Origin: DASQEH01 sp038237745
GTDB taxonomy: Bacteria > Actinomycetota > Actinomycetes > Propionibacteriales > Nocardioidaceae
Length of the DNA stretch: 64,000 nucleotides
Reading direction: 5' to 3'
NCBI GenBank assembly: GCA_038237745.1
Contig: JBBRYJ010000002.1
Location: 186,001 to 250,000 of the forward strand
Shown piece after piece: positions 25,950 through 34,247 of the stretch; within the stretch, counting starts at the first letter, position 1; each line of letters starts with the position of its first letter. The notes under the pieces were generated by a model. The model made no database searches and was not told the DNA's origin. It saw only the letters and a program-made list of their open reading frames with translations. The position numbers were made by a program, and so were the translations under genes.

Positions 25950-27299
25950 GTGGACTCCGACGGCCTGTTCGAGGTAGTCCCCACACCGGCACCCGGTGGC
26001 CTCGCGGGCTCGGGGCATCGAGCGGCACCGCTCGCGGTGAGGATGCGGCCGCGCACGCTGGACGAGCTGGCTGGGCAGCCTCACCTGCTCGGCGAAGGGT
26101 CGCCTCTACGCCGCCTGGTGGAGGCCGACGTGACCACCGCACTGCTCTTGTGGGGTCCGCCCGGCACGGGCAAGACGACGATCGCCGGCATCGTCTCGGC
26201 GCAGACGCAAAGGGCCTTCGTCGAGCTGTCGGCGGTGTCGTCGGGGGTCCGGGAGGTGCGCGAGGTCATCGACTCGGCGCGTCGCGCCCTCGTCCGCGGT
26301 GGGCAGGAGACCGTCCTCTTCATAGACGAGGTGCACCGCTTCTCGAAGGCCCAGCAGGACGCACTGCTTCCGGGCGTCGAGAACCGGTGGGTCACGCTGA
26401 TAGCCGCAACGACCGAGAACCCCTTCTTCTCGGTCACCTCGCCGTTGCTCTCCCGCTCGCTGCTTCTGACCCTGGAGCCGTTGACCGACGACGCCGTCTC
26501 CGACGTCGTGAGCCGGGCCCTGGTGGACGAGCGGGGGCTGGCCGGCACGGTGAGCCTGGACGACGACGCCCGCGACCAGCTGGTACGGCTCGCCGGTGGG
26601 GACGCTCGACGAGCACTCACCTATCTGGAGGCGGCGGCAGACGCAGCCGCCGGTCGGGCGGAGCCGAGCGTCACGCTCGCGATGCTGGAGCAGGCGGTCG
26701 ACCGGGCAGCGGTGCGGTACGACCGGCAGGGCGACCAGCACTACGACGTCATCAGCGCCTTCATCAAGTCGGTTCGAGGCAGCGACGTCGACGCGGCACT
26801 TCACTACTTCGCGCGGATGGTGGCTGCAGGCGAAGACCCACGCTTCATCGCCCGGCGACTCGTCATCTTGGCGAGCGAGGACATCGGGCTCGCGGACCCC
26901 ACGGCGCTGACGACTGCCGTCGCCGCTGCCCAAGCCGTGCAGCTGGTCGGAATGCCCGAGGCTCGGCTCAGCCTCGGGCAGGCGGTCGTCGCGTTGGCTC
27001 TGGCTCCCAAGTCGAACGCCGTCATCGCAGCAGTCGACTCGGCTCTTGCCGACGTGAGAGCCGGTCGGATCGGTGCGGTGCCCTCGCACCTGCGAGACGG
27101 CCACTACCCCGGCGCGAAGACCCTCGGACACGGGGAGCGGTACCTGTACGCGCATGACGACCCGCGGGGGGTTGCACCGCAGAGGCATGCACCCGACGTG
27201 CTTGCGGACACGACCTACTACGTGCCCACGACGCGTGGTGCGGAGGCCGAGTACGCCACCAGGCTCGAGCGGATCCGAGACATATTGGCGGGCGGTTGA
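25950..27299 (+). CDS. rarA: replication-associated recombination protein RarA (MgsA family AAA ATPase)
   Basis: 449 residues. AAA+ core with Walker A GPPGTGKTT (about 69-77), Walker B TVLFIDEVHRF (about 123-133) and sensor 1 AATTENPFFSV (about 152-162), followed by the tetramerisation domain that contains DVISAFIKSVRGSD (about 266-279) and DPRFIARRLVILASEDIGLAD (about 296-316). It acts at stalled replication forks. In actinobacteria it commonly sits between aspS and alaS, as here, but with the ABC operon inserted. Confidence 0.94.
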   Translation: MDSDGLFEVVPTPAPGGLAGSGHRAAPLAVRMRPRTLDELAGQPHLLGEGSPLRRLVEADVTTALLLWGPPGTGKTTIAGIVSAQTQRAFVELSAVSSGVREVREVIDSARRALVRGGQETVLFIDEVHRFSKAQQDALLPGVENRWVTLIAATTENPFFSVTSPLLSRSLLLTLEPLTDDAVSDVVSRALVDERGLAGTVSLDDDARDQLVRLAGGDARRALTYLEAAADAAAGRAEPSVTLAMLEQAVDRAAVRYDRQGDQHYDVISAFIKSVRGSDVDAALHYFARMVAAGEDPRFIARRLVILASEDIGLADPTALTTAVAAAQAVQLVGMPEARLSLGQAVVALALAPKSNAVIAAVDSALADVRAGRIGAVPSHLRDGHYPGAKTLGHGERYLYAHDDPRGVAPQRHAPDVLADTTYYVPTTRGAEAEYATRLERIRDILAGG

Positions 27300-27314
27300 C
27301 TCGCTGAGCCGCGA

Positions 27315-27320
27315 TAGGGT
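27315..27320 (+). promoter_or_regulatory. -10 hexamer TAGGGT before the DUF948-like gene (candidate)
   Basis: TAGGGT lies 33 bases before ATG 27354. TTGACT at 27296-27301 is a perfect-looking -35 but only 13 bases away, so the pair is doubtful. Confidence 0.3.
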
Positions 27321-27353
27321 GACGGTTCCCGCAGGATGCACGGAAGGCTGGAC

Positions 27354-27893
27354 ATGACAGCGGTGGTCGCGACAATGCTCGGCGTGGTCGCCGTGGCATC
27401 GGTCGTGCTCGGGTATGTCGTGTGGCGGCTGCGCTCGCAGGTCGACGCGCTGTCCGTGCACGTGCTGGCCGTGTCGTCGCAGCTGCAAGCCGCTTCGCAG
27501 GCGGCTAGTCCGTCCGCGCTCGTCCCGACGAGTGGTGCCGGAGAGACGCGCTCCCACCCGGACATACACGACTCGGGGGCTACGGCTGATGGTGTTGAGT
27601 CTGCCGAAGGACGCCGCCTCGACCCAGCGCCGGAACGGGTCGAGCCGGTCGTCTCGATCACCGACATCTCCGACGACAGGCCCGATGAGGCCGCTGTGTC
27701 TCGAGTCGTGTCCGTCACCATGGCCGGGCCGTTGATCAAGGTGGTCGCCCTGTCTCACGGAGTGCGTCGGGCGCTGAACGAGGAGAGCCGTATGCGCATC
27801 GGGTATGCGATCCGGCGAGAGCTCAAGCGGCAGCGCAAGCTGCGCCGGCGGCAGTCCCTGCGCCGGGCCGCAGGGCAGGGCCGTAGACCATGA
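27354..27893 (+). CDS. small membrane-anchored protein, DUF948-like
   Basis: 179 residues. An N-terminal membrane helix (about residues 2-24), a short coiled-coil-like stretch (QVDALSVHVLAVSSQLQAA), a variable hydrophilic middle, the segment GPLIKVVALSHGVRRAL (about 118-134), and a very basic tail rich in Arg and Lys. The GPLxKVxAxxxGVRRA motif and the position between rarA and alaS match actinobacterial DUF948 proteins as I know them; the middle is divergent. ATG 27354 has GGAAGG six bases upstream. Function unknown. Overlaps the next gene by 4 bases. Confidence 0.65.
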   Translation: MTAVVATMLGVVAVASVVLGYVVWRLRSQVDALSVHVLAVSSQLQAASQAASPSALVPTSGAGETRSHPDIHDSGATADGVESAEGRRLDPAPERVEPVVSITDISDDRPDEAAVSRVVSVTMAGPLIKVVALSHGVRRALNEESRMRIGYAIRRELKRQRKLRRRQSLRRAAGQGRRP

Positions 27894-28174
27894 GCCGTGC
27901 GCTGTGGTTCGCCGCCGGCGCGGCGTCGGGTGCCTACGCGCTCGCCAAGGCCCGACGGACCGTCTGGCATCTCACCCCAGACGGTATCGGCGCCCGGGTC
28001 GCGGCTGTCGGTGTCGGTGCTCGGCTGTTCGCGGCCGAGGTCTCGGCCGGAATGGCCGAGCGCGATGCCGAGCTGCAGGCGGAGCTCCGCCTCTCGTCCG
28101 CCCCCCACGCAGCCATCGAGGAGTCCGCCACGTCGGACGGCGACACGGGGAGCGCCGCCGATGGACACCGCTGA
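27890..28174 (+). CDS. DUF6167-like small protein
   Basis: 94 residues. It starts SRALWFAAGAASGAYALAKA, a hydrophobic N-terminal segment like that of DUF6167 proteins, followed by LTPDGIGARVAAVGVGARLFAAEVSAGMAERDAELQ-type helix (about 30-65) and an acidic end. This family sits between rarA and alaS in Streptomyces and relatives. The start overlaps the preceding gene by ATGA and its end overlaps the alaS start by 14 bases, so the three are likely coupled. Function unknown. Confidence 0.7.
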   Translation: MSRALWFAAGAASGAYALAKARRTVWHLTPDGIGARVAAVGVGARLFAAEVSAGMAERDAELQAELRLSSAPHAAIEESATSDGDTGSAADGHR

Positions 28175-30878
28175 GATCAGGCGCCGCTTCCTTGCCCACT
28201 TCGAAGCGCGCGACCACACCATCGTGCCGAGTGCATCGCTGCTACTCGATGACCCGAACCTGCTCTTCGTCAACGCGGGCATGGTGCCGTTCGTACCGTA
28301 CTTCCTCGGCAGGGAGAAGGCGCCCTACACCCGGGCCGCGAGTGTGCAGAAGTGCGTGCGGACCATCGACATCGAGGAGGTCGGCCGGACCGACCGGCAC
28401 GGCACGTTCTTCCAGATGAACGGCAACTTCTCCTTCGGGGACTACTTCAAGGAAGGCGCGATCGAGGCCGCCTGGGAGCTGGTCACGAAGAGCCGGGCCG
28501 ACGGTGGCTACGGCTTCGACGAGTCGCTGCTGCACGTCTCGGTCTTCTACGACGACGACGAGTCGGTCTCGCTGTGGAAGAAGATCGCGGGGCTGGCGGA
28601 CGAGCGGATCCACCGGCTCGGCATGGTCGACAACTTCTGGTCGATGGGCATACCCGGGCCCTGTGGGCCGGACTCCGAGATCTTCCTCGACCGCGGACCC
28701 GACCACGGACCGGAGGGGGACATCGAGAAGGCCGGCGACCGCTACATGGAGTTCTGGAACCTCGTGTTCATGCAGAGCCAGCGCGGTGCCGACGACGAGA
28801 ACGGGGAGTTCGAGATACTCGGAGACCTGCCTGCTAAGAACATAGACACCGGGATGGGCCTCGAGCGGATGGCCATGCTGCTCCAGGGCAAGGGCAGCAT
28901 CTACGAGATCGACGAGGTCGCTCCGGTGCTCGAGCGGGCGGCAGAGCTCGCCGGCACAACGTATGGTCGCGACCACGACGACGATGTGAGGCTCCGTGTC
29001 GTCGCCGACCACATACGCAGCGGGCTGATGCTGATCGGCGACGGAGTCACACCCGGTAACGAGGCGCGCGGCTACGTTCTGCGGCGGATCCTGCGCCGCG
29101 TCGTCCGCGCCATGCGCCTGCTCGGCGTCGAGGACCGTGTACTACCCGAGCTGATGCCGGTATCGCAAGCCAAGATGCGGTTGTCCTACCCGGAGCTCGA
29201 TGCGGAGTGGCCGCGTATCTCGGCGGTCGCCTATGCGGAGGAGGATGCGTTCCGGCAGACCCTGAGGGCCGGCACGGCGCTTTTCGACATGGCCGTCAGC
29301 GAGACGAAGGCTGTCGGTGATGCGGCCGGGGCGAGAACGCCTGCGAGCCCTGGTGCCGAGGCGTACGAGCTGTCGGGTGCCCGGGCGTTCCAGCTCCACG
29401 ATACGTTCGGATTCCCTATCGACATCACGCTGGAGATGGCGGCCGAGCAGGGACTCTCGGTCGACGAGGTCGGCTTCCGCCAGCTGATGGCCGAGCAGCG
29501 CAACCGGGCCAAGGCCGACGCGAGGGCGAAGAAGGGCCAGCACGTCGACGCCCGCGCCTACCGAGACGTCGCCGACTCGATGACTCGGCCGGTCGAGTTC
29601 ACCGGGTACGACGAGGTGGTGTCCGACGCCAGGGTGACCGGCATCATCGACGGCTCCGGACGTGTCGACCGGGTCGAGGAGGACGACGAGTTCGAGCTCG
29701 TCCTCGACCGGACCCCCTTCTACGCCGAGGGAGGCGGTCAGCTCGCCGACCGGGGCGTGATCGAGCTGTCCAACGGTGCCCGCGTCGAGGTGACCGACGT
29801 CCAGGCACCCACCGCCGGGCTCGTCGTGCACTCGGCGCGGGTGCTGAGCGGTGAGGTGACGGGGGGGCTCGACGCACGGGCCGTCGTCGACGTGGCGCGG
29901 CGCAAGGCGATCAGCCGCGCTCATACGGCGACCCACATGGTCCACAAGGCGTTCCGCGAGGCCCTCGGCGACACCGCCACGCAGGCGGGGAGCGAGAACG
30001 CACCAGGCCGGTTCCGGTTCGACTTCTCCGCCAGCGGAGCCGTCCCCGCATCCGTGCTCTCCGACGTCGAGGCTCGCGTCAACGACCTGGTCCTGGAAGA
30101 CCTCGGCGTCGAGGCCGCGATCATGACCCAGGCGCAGGCGCGGTCGTCGGGGGCCATGGCGCTGTTCGGCGAGAAGTACGGCGACCAGGTGCGCGTCGTC
30201 TCGGTCGGCGACTGGGCCCGCGAGCTGTGTGGAGGCACCCACGCCGGACGTTCGGGACAGCTTGGCGTCATCAAGCTGCTCGGTGAGGCCTCGATCGGAT
30301 CTGGTGTGCGCCGGGTCGAGGCACTCGTCGGTTCCGACGCCTACCAGTTCCTGGCTCGCGAGCATGTGCTCGTCGCGCAGCTGACCGAGACCCTCAAGGT
30401 GCGACCGGAAGGGCTGCCCGAGCGGGTCAACGTCCTCGTCGAGCGCCTCCGGAGAGCCGAGAAGGAGATCGAACGGGTGCGGGTCGTGTCGCTGCTCGCG
30501 CGCGCCGATGCACTCGCCAGCGCCCCGCGCGACATCCACGGCGTCCGCTTCGTCGGTCAGGTGGTCGAGGGCGCGGGAGCCGGCGACGTTCGCAAGCTGG
30601 TGCTCGACGTGCGGGGCAGGATGGGGGCACCCCCCGCGGTCGTCGCGGTCGTGGGGTCGAGCGAAGGCAAGCCGAACGTCGTGGTCGCCGTCAACGAGGC
30701 GGCTCGCGACCTCGGAGTCAGCGCGGGTGACCTCGTCAAACGGGCCGCCGAGGCGCTCGGTGGAAGCGGAGGTGGCAAGGACGACGTCGCTCAAGGGGGT
30801 GGAACCGACGCGAGCCAGGCTCGCGCCGCTCTGTCGAGAGTGGAAGAGGCTGTCGGTCGCCGCCTCAAGAGCTCCTGA
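28161..30878 (+). CDS. alaS: alanine--tRNA ligase
   Basis: 905 residues, full length. Class II catalytic core from MDTAEIRRRFLAHFEARDH with motif 2 near VGRTDRHGTFFQMNGNF; editing domain with both zinc elements intact, HTATH (about 588-592) and CGGTH (about 690-694); C-terminal C-Ala/DHHA1 domain with GGGKDD at about 867. ATG 28161 lies inside the end of the previous gene and gives the canonical N-terminus. Confidence 0.96.
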   Translation: MDTAEIRRRFLAHFEARDHTIVPSASLLLDDPNLLFVNAGMVPFVPYFLGREKAPYTRAASVQKCVRTIDIEEVGRTDRHGTFFQMNGNFSFGDYFKEGAIEAAWELVTKSRADGGYGFDESLLHVSVFYDDDESVSLWKKIAGLADERIHRLGMVDNFWSMGIPGPCGPDSEIFLDRGPDHGPEGDIEKAGDRYMEFWNLVFMQSQRGADDENGEFEILGDLPAKNIDTGMGLERMAMLLQGKGSIYEIDEVAPVLERAAELAGTTYGRDHDDDVRLRVVADHIRSGLMLIGDGVTPGNEARGYVLRRILRRVVRAMRLLGVEDRVLPELMPVSQAKMRLSYPELDAEWPRISAVAYAEEDAFRQTLRAGTALFDMAVSETKAVGDAAGARTPASPGAEAYELSGARAFQLHDTFGFPIDITLEMAAEQGLSVDEVGFRQLMAEQRNRAKADARAKKGQHVDARAYRDVADSMTRPVEFTGYDEVVSDARVTGIIDGSGRVDRVEEDDEFELVLDRTPFYAEGGGQLADRGVIELSNGARVEVTDVQAPTAGLVVHSARVLSGEVTGGLDARAVVDVARRKAISRAHTATHMVHKAFREALGDTATQAGSENAPGRFRFDFSASGAVPASVLSDVEARVNDLVLEDLGVEAAIMTQAQARSSGAMALFGEKYGDQVRVVSVGDWARELCGGTHAGRSGQLGVIKLLGEASIGSGVRRVEALVGSDAYQFLAREHVLVAQLTETLKVRPEGLPERVNVLVERLRRAEKEIERVRVVSLLARADALASAPRDIHGVRFVGQVVEGAGAGDVRKLVLDVRGRMGAPPAVVAVVGSSEGKPNVVVAVNEAARDLGVSAGDLVKRAAEALGGSGGGKDDVAQGGGTDASQARAALSRVEEAVGRRLKSS

Positions 30879-30885
30879 CGGCCCC

Positions 30886-31389
30886 ATGTACGGTGACGGC
30901 GACGAGGTGCCTCACGCTGTGCGGCCCGGTGTGCGGCTGGGCGTGGATCTCGGCGACGTCCGGATCGGCGTCGCTCGATGCGATCCGGCGGCGATGCTCG
31001 CGACGCCTGTCGAGACCGTGGCGCAGGGGAGCGGCGCCGTGTCCCGCCTGCTCGCTCTCGCGTACGACCATGAAGCCATCGAGCTCGTGGTCGGGCTGCC
31101 CCGGTCCCTGTCGGGCGGGATCGGCCCTGCGGCCGTCAAGGTGCGTGCGTTCGCTGTCGCCCTCCACGACGCTGCCGCGGCCCGAGGCCGGCCCCTCCCG
31201 GTCCGCCTCGTCGACGAGCGGTTGTCTACGGTGAGTGCCGAGCGGGTGCTCCGCGAGCGGGGCAAGAAGGGGGCTGGGCGTCGAGCCGTCGTCGACCAGG
31301 CAGCGGCCGTCGTCATATTGCAGCACGCCATCGACAGCGAGCGGTCGACCGGGCGACCTCCAGGGCAGGAAGTGGGCCACGCTACGTGA
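30886..31389 (+). CDS. ruvX: RuvX/YqgF family Holliday-junction resolvase-like protein
   Basis: 167 residues with the RNase H-like fold of the family: LGVDLGDVRIGVA (about 17-29), GLPRSLSGGIGPAA (about 70-83), and VRLVDERLST (about 106-115). YqgF proteins have been shown to act in pre-16S rRNA processing in E. coli and as junction nucleases in others. ATG 30886; 7 bases after alaS. The mltG start overlaps its end. Confidence 0.9.
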   Translation: MYGDGDEVPHAVRPGVRLGVDLGDVRIGVARCDPAAMLATPVETVAQGSGAVSRLLALAYDHEAIELVVGLPRSLSGGIGPAAVKVRAFAVALHDAAAARGRPLPVRLVDERLSTVSAERVLRERGKKGAGRRAVVDQAAAVVILQHAIDSERSTGRPPGQEVGHAT

Positions 31390-32516
31390 GTGACTTGGAA
31401 CTGGCCGACATCGTGGAACAGCACGGCAACCGGGCCTCGGGCAACGGGCGCCATGGCTGCCTGCCGGCTCTCGTGGCACTCGCCCTGATCGTGGCGATCG
31501 GCCTGTTCGCGTACGTGAAGGGCATCGACCTGATGAAGAGCGTGCTCTCCGGGCCGGACGACTACTCGGGCGTAGGGCACGGTTCCGTGACCGTCGAGGT
31601 GACGGAGGGCCAGACCGCGACAGACGTCGCCTCCACTCTCGCAGCAGTCGATGTGGTGAAGAGCGAGGCGGCGTTCACCCAGGCTGCTGCTGACGATGCG
31701 CGGTCGGGTCAGATCCAGATCGGCTGCTACCAGCTGCACCTGCAGATGTCGGGCAGGTCTGCGTTCGCGCTGTTGTTCGCCAACGCCTCGCACGTACCCT
31801 GCCGAGGAGACACACAGGTGACGGTCCCCGAAGGTCTACGGGCTGCGGAGATCCTCGACCGCATCGTCGGGACCACCGACCTCAGCAAGGCGGAGGTCGA
31901 CCGAGCATTCGCGTCGACCACCGGGCTGGGCCTTCCGTCGTACGCCGACGGAGACGCCGAGGGGTTCCTCTTCCCTGCGACCTACGAGGTGTCCACGAAG
32001 ACTACTGCCGACGACCTTCTGGGGGGGATGGTCGACAAGTTCGCCACAGAGGCCGACTCCCTGCAGCTCGAGGCGATGGCCAAGCAGCTCGGGGTCACCC
32101 CGCACGAGGTCGTGGTCATAGCGAGCCTGGTGCAGGCCGAGGCGCGAAGGTCGGAGGACATGCCGAAGGTGGCCAGCGTCATCTACAACCGCCTGCACAG
32201 TGGGATGCCGCTTCAGCTCGACTCGACGCTGCACTATGCCGTGGACAGTCGCGGCGAGGTGCAGACGTCAGACAACCTGCGCGACCTGGTCTCGCGGTAC
32301 AACACCTACACCCACAAGGGTCTGCCGCCGACCCCTATCGACTCACCCGGGGCCCAGGCCATCGAGGCTGCGCTCGCGCCGGCGCACACGTCCTACCTCT
32401 ACTTCGTGACCGTCGACCTCCGCACGGGGGAGACCCGCTTCGCCACGACGTACAGCGAGCACCAGCGCAACGTGGCGCTCTACCACCAATACTGCGCCAC
32501 CTCGGATGCCTGCTGA
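31386..32516 (+). CDS. mltG: endolytic murein transglycosylase MltG (YceG family)
   Basis: 376 residues: short cytoplasmic N-terminus, one membrane helix (about 29-47), a LysM-like region with VTVPEGLRAAEILDRI (about 145-160), and the catalytic domain with the key glutamate in ASLVQAEARR (Glu252) and the family motif YNRLHSGMPLQLDSTLHYA (about 265-283). It cleaves growing glycan strands in the wall. GTG 31386 overlaps the ruvX stop; its end overlaps aroE by 11 bases. Confidence 0.93.
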   Translation: MSDLELADIVEQHGNRASGNGRHGCLPALVALALIVAIGLFAYVKGIDLMKSVLSGPDDYSGVGHGSVTVEVTEGQTATDVASTLAAVDVVKSEAAFTQAAADDARSGQIQIGCYQLHLQMSGRSAFALLFANASHVPCRGDTQVTVPEGLRAAEILDRIVGTTDLSKAEVDRAFASTTGLGLPSYADGDAEGFLFPATYEVSTKTTADDLLGGMVDKFATEADSLQLEAMAKQLGVTPHEVVVIASLVQAEARRSEDMPKVASVIYNRLHSGMPLQLDSTLHYAVDSRGEVQTSDNLRDLVSRYNTYTHKGLPPTPIDSPGAQAIEAALAPAHTSYLYFVTVDLRTGETRFATTYSEHQRNVALYHQYCATSDAC

Positions 32517-33345
32517 CCTGACGCGGCCGCCGATGCGCTGCGCCGTGCTCGGGAGCCCGGTCGCGCACTCACTGTCGCCGGTGCTGCACCTCGCCGCCTA
32601 TCGCGAGCTCGGCCTCGACTGGACCTACGGCGCCCACAAGGTGGAGGAGCCCGAGCTGAGCGGGTTCATGGAGCTTCTGACGCCCGAGTGGCGGGGGTTG
32701 TCGCTGACGATGCCACTCAAGCGACGCGTCATCGACTTCCTCGACCGTGTCGAGGCTCGGGCTGGTCTCCTGGCTTCCGTCAACACGGTCGTGATCGGCT
32801 CGACCGGCCGTCATGGATACAACACCGATGTCCTCGGGTTCGTCCGAGCCTTCCAAGAGGCCGGCGTGCTCCGGCTCGCGTCCGTCGTCGTCGTCGGAGC
32901 CGGCGCTACCGCCGCGTCTGCCCTGGCCGCAGCCGCCGACCTTGGGGCTACCCGAGCGACGGTGCTCGCGCGGTCGACCGCTCGTGCGTCGCGGCTGGCG
33001 GGGCTGGGTCTGAGCCTCGGGCTGGAGGTTGAGCTACGAGACCTGGCCGACCCGGCCTCAGTGCCGTTGGCTGACGCACTGGTATCGACGATCCCAGTGG
33101 ATGCCCAGCACGCGGTACCCACCGAGGCGCTGGCGTCACAGTCGCGTGTCGTCTTCGAGGTCAGCTACCGACCGTCGCGCACGCCGCTCACGGAGGCGGC
33201 GCGCGCCGAGGATCGTCAGGTGATCGGCGGCTTCGAGTTGCTTCTGCACCAGGCTGCGAGGCAGGTCGAGCTGATGACTTCGGTTGAACGGGCCCCGTTG
33301 GAGGCGATGCGCACGGCCGGGCTCGCCGCGCTCGCCGCCGGCTGA
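32506..33345 (+). CDS. aroE: shikimate dehydrogenase (NADP+)
   Basis: 279 residues. Shikimate-binding SHSLSP-type motif appears as AHSLSPVLH (about 20-28), the catalytic lysine in LSLTMPLK (about 64-71), NTD at about 104-106, and a nucleotide-binding glycine motif VVGAGATAASA (about 128-138). Reduces 3-dehydroshikimate in aromatic amino-acid synthesis. ATG 32506 is inside the end of mltG. The rest of the pathway (aroC, K, B, Q) follows after one unrelated gene. Confidence 0.92.
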   Translation: MPADLTRPPMRCAVLGSPVAHSLSPVLHLAAYRELGLDWTYGAHKVEEPELSGFMELLTPEWRGLSLTMPLKRRVIDFLDRVEARAGLLASVNTVVIGSTGRHGYNTDVLGFVRAFQEAGVLRLASVVVVGAGATAASALAAAADLGATRATVLARSTARASRLAGLGLSLGLEVELRDLADPASVPLADALVSTIPVDAQHAVPTEALASQSRVVFEVSYRPSRTPLTEAARAEDRQVIGGFELLLHQAARQVELMTSVERAPLEAMRTAGLAALAAG

Positions 33346-33381
33346 CCGGCCGGTTCGCACCTGCGCCGGCCCACCCGACAC

Positions 33382-33387
33382 TAGGCT
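33382..33387 (+). promoter_or_regulatory. -10-like hexamer TAGGCT before the prepilin peptidase
   Basis: TAGGCT ends eight bases before GTG 33396; near-leaderless arrangement. No clear -35. Confidence 0.35.
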
Positions 33388-33395
33388 CTGAGGTT

Positions 33396-34223
33396 GTGTC
33401 GGGGGGACTGGTCATCGGGCTCAGCGCCGTCGTGACGGCAGCTCTCTGCGCGTTCGGGCCGACGGTGGTCGCCCAGCTGCCGGAGCCGGCGCCCGACTCC
33501 GACCCCGCAGAGCCGCTGGGCTCACCCGCAGCAGACGCCGCGGAACCGTCGGGCTCACCCGCAGCAGACGCCGACGCGGTCGAGAGAGCTGACGCGTCCG
33601 ACGCGGTTGAACCGGCCAGCCCATCGTCAGGTCCCGAAAGGCCGTCGTACGCCGAGGTCGCCTTCCGGCCGCATCTGCGGGAGGGCCTCGCGGTAGCGGG
33701 TGCGATCGTGGGGGCGCTGGTGGGCTGGAGGCTCGCAGAGAGCCCGGCGCTCGCCGCCTGGCTGTACCTCGGAGCGGTCGGCGTCGTGCTCTCGTACGTC
33801 GACGCGCGCACGAGGCTGCTCCCCACCCGGCTAATCGCCCCGTCCTACGCCGTGCTCGCGGCACTGGTTTGCCTGGCAGCTGTCGCCGACGGCGACCTCA
33901 AGGGGCCGGTTCGGTCGGGACTCGGCTGGTTGGCCATGGGCGGCTTCTACGTCGTGCTCTGGGTGGTCTACCCACGCGGGCTCGGGTACGGAGACGTGCG
34001 GCTGTCGGGACTCCTCGGCATCGGCCTGGGCTACGTCGGTTGGCCGGCGCTGCTGACCGGCCTGTACGCCGGCTTCCTGCTCGGCGGCGTCGGTGGCGCC
34101 CTGCTGGCTGTGCTGGGAGTCGTCGACCGCAAGCGTCTCCCGTTCGGGCCGTTCATGCTGCTCGGCGCCCTGGTAGGGATCGTGTGGGGGCCGGCGGTCG
34201 CCGACTGGTACACGTCTCGTTGA
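33396..34223 (+). CDS. prepilin peptidase (A24 family), peptidase domain only
   Basis: 275 residues, about seven membrane helices. The two catalytic aspartates are in VDARTRLLPTRL (about residue 134) and GYGDVRLSGLLG (about 196), the xxD and GxGD signature of type IV prepilin peptidases. The N-terminal methylase domain with its CXXC motifs, found in PilD-type enzymes, is missing; in its place is a Pro/Ala/Glu-rich loop (about 27-80) that contains an 11-residue tandem duplication. No pilus gene is in the window. GTG 33396; 24 bases before aroC. The locus between aroE and aroC is usual for this gene in actinobacteria. Confidence 0.88.
   Translation: MSGGLVIGLSAVVTAALCAFGPTVVAQLPEPAPDSDPAEPLGSPAADAAEPSGSPAADADAVERADASDAVEPASPSSGPERPSYAEVAFRPHLREGLAVAGAIVGALVGWRLAESPALAAWLYLGAVGVVLSYVDARTRLLPTRLIAPSYAVLAALVCLAAVADGDLKGPVRSGLGWLAMGGFYVVLWVVYPRGLGYGDVRLSGLLGIGLGYVGWPALLTGLYAGFLLGGVGGALLAVLGVVDRKRLPFGPFMLLGALVGIVWGPAVADWYTSR
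33518..33573 (+). repeat. 33-base tandem duplication in the prepilin peptidase gene
   Basis: A 23-base perfect direct repeat, 33518-33540 and 33551-33573 (core CTCACCCGCAGCAGACG), with a period of 33 bases. It codes two copies of GSPAADA and keeps the frame. Confidence 0.9.
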
Positions 34224-34247
34224 CCGGCGTCGTGAAAGACTCCACCC

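Noticed and set aside
27296..27320. TTGACT and TAGGGT as a full promoter before the DUF948-like gene
   Set aside because: The spacer is only 13 bases, outside the usual 16-19; only the -10 is listed, with low confidence. A similar 13-base pair at 15749-15773 was rejected for the same reason.
26106..27758. 550-codon minus-strand open frame opposite rarA
   Set aside because: Shadow of rarA; no motif, Arg/His/Asp-rich composition.
29142..30887. 581-codon minus-strand open frame opposite alaS
   Set aside because: Antisense to the alaS editing and C-terminal domains; no recognisable domain.
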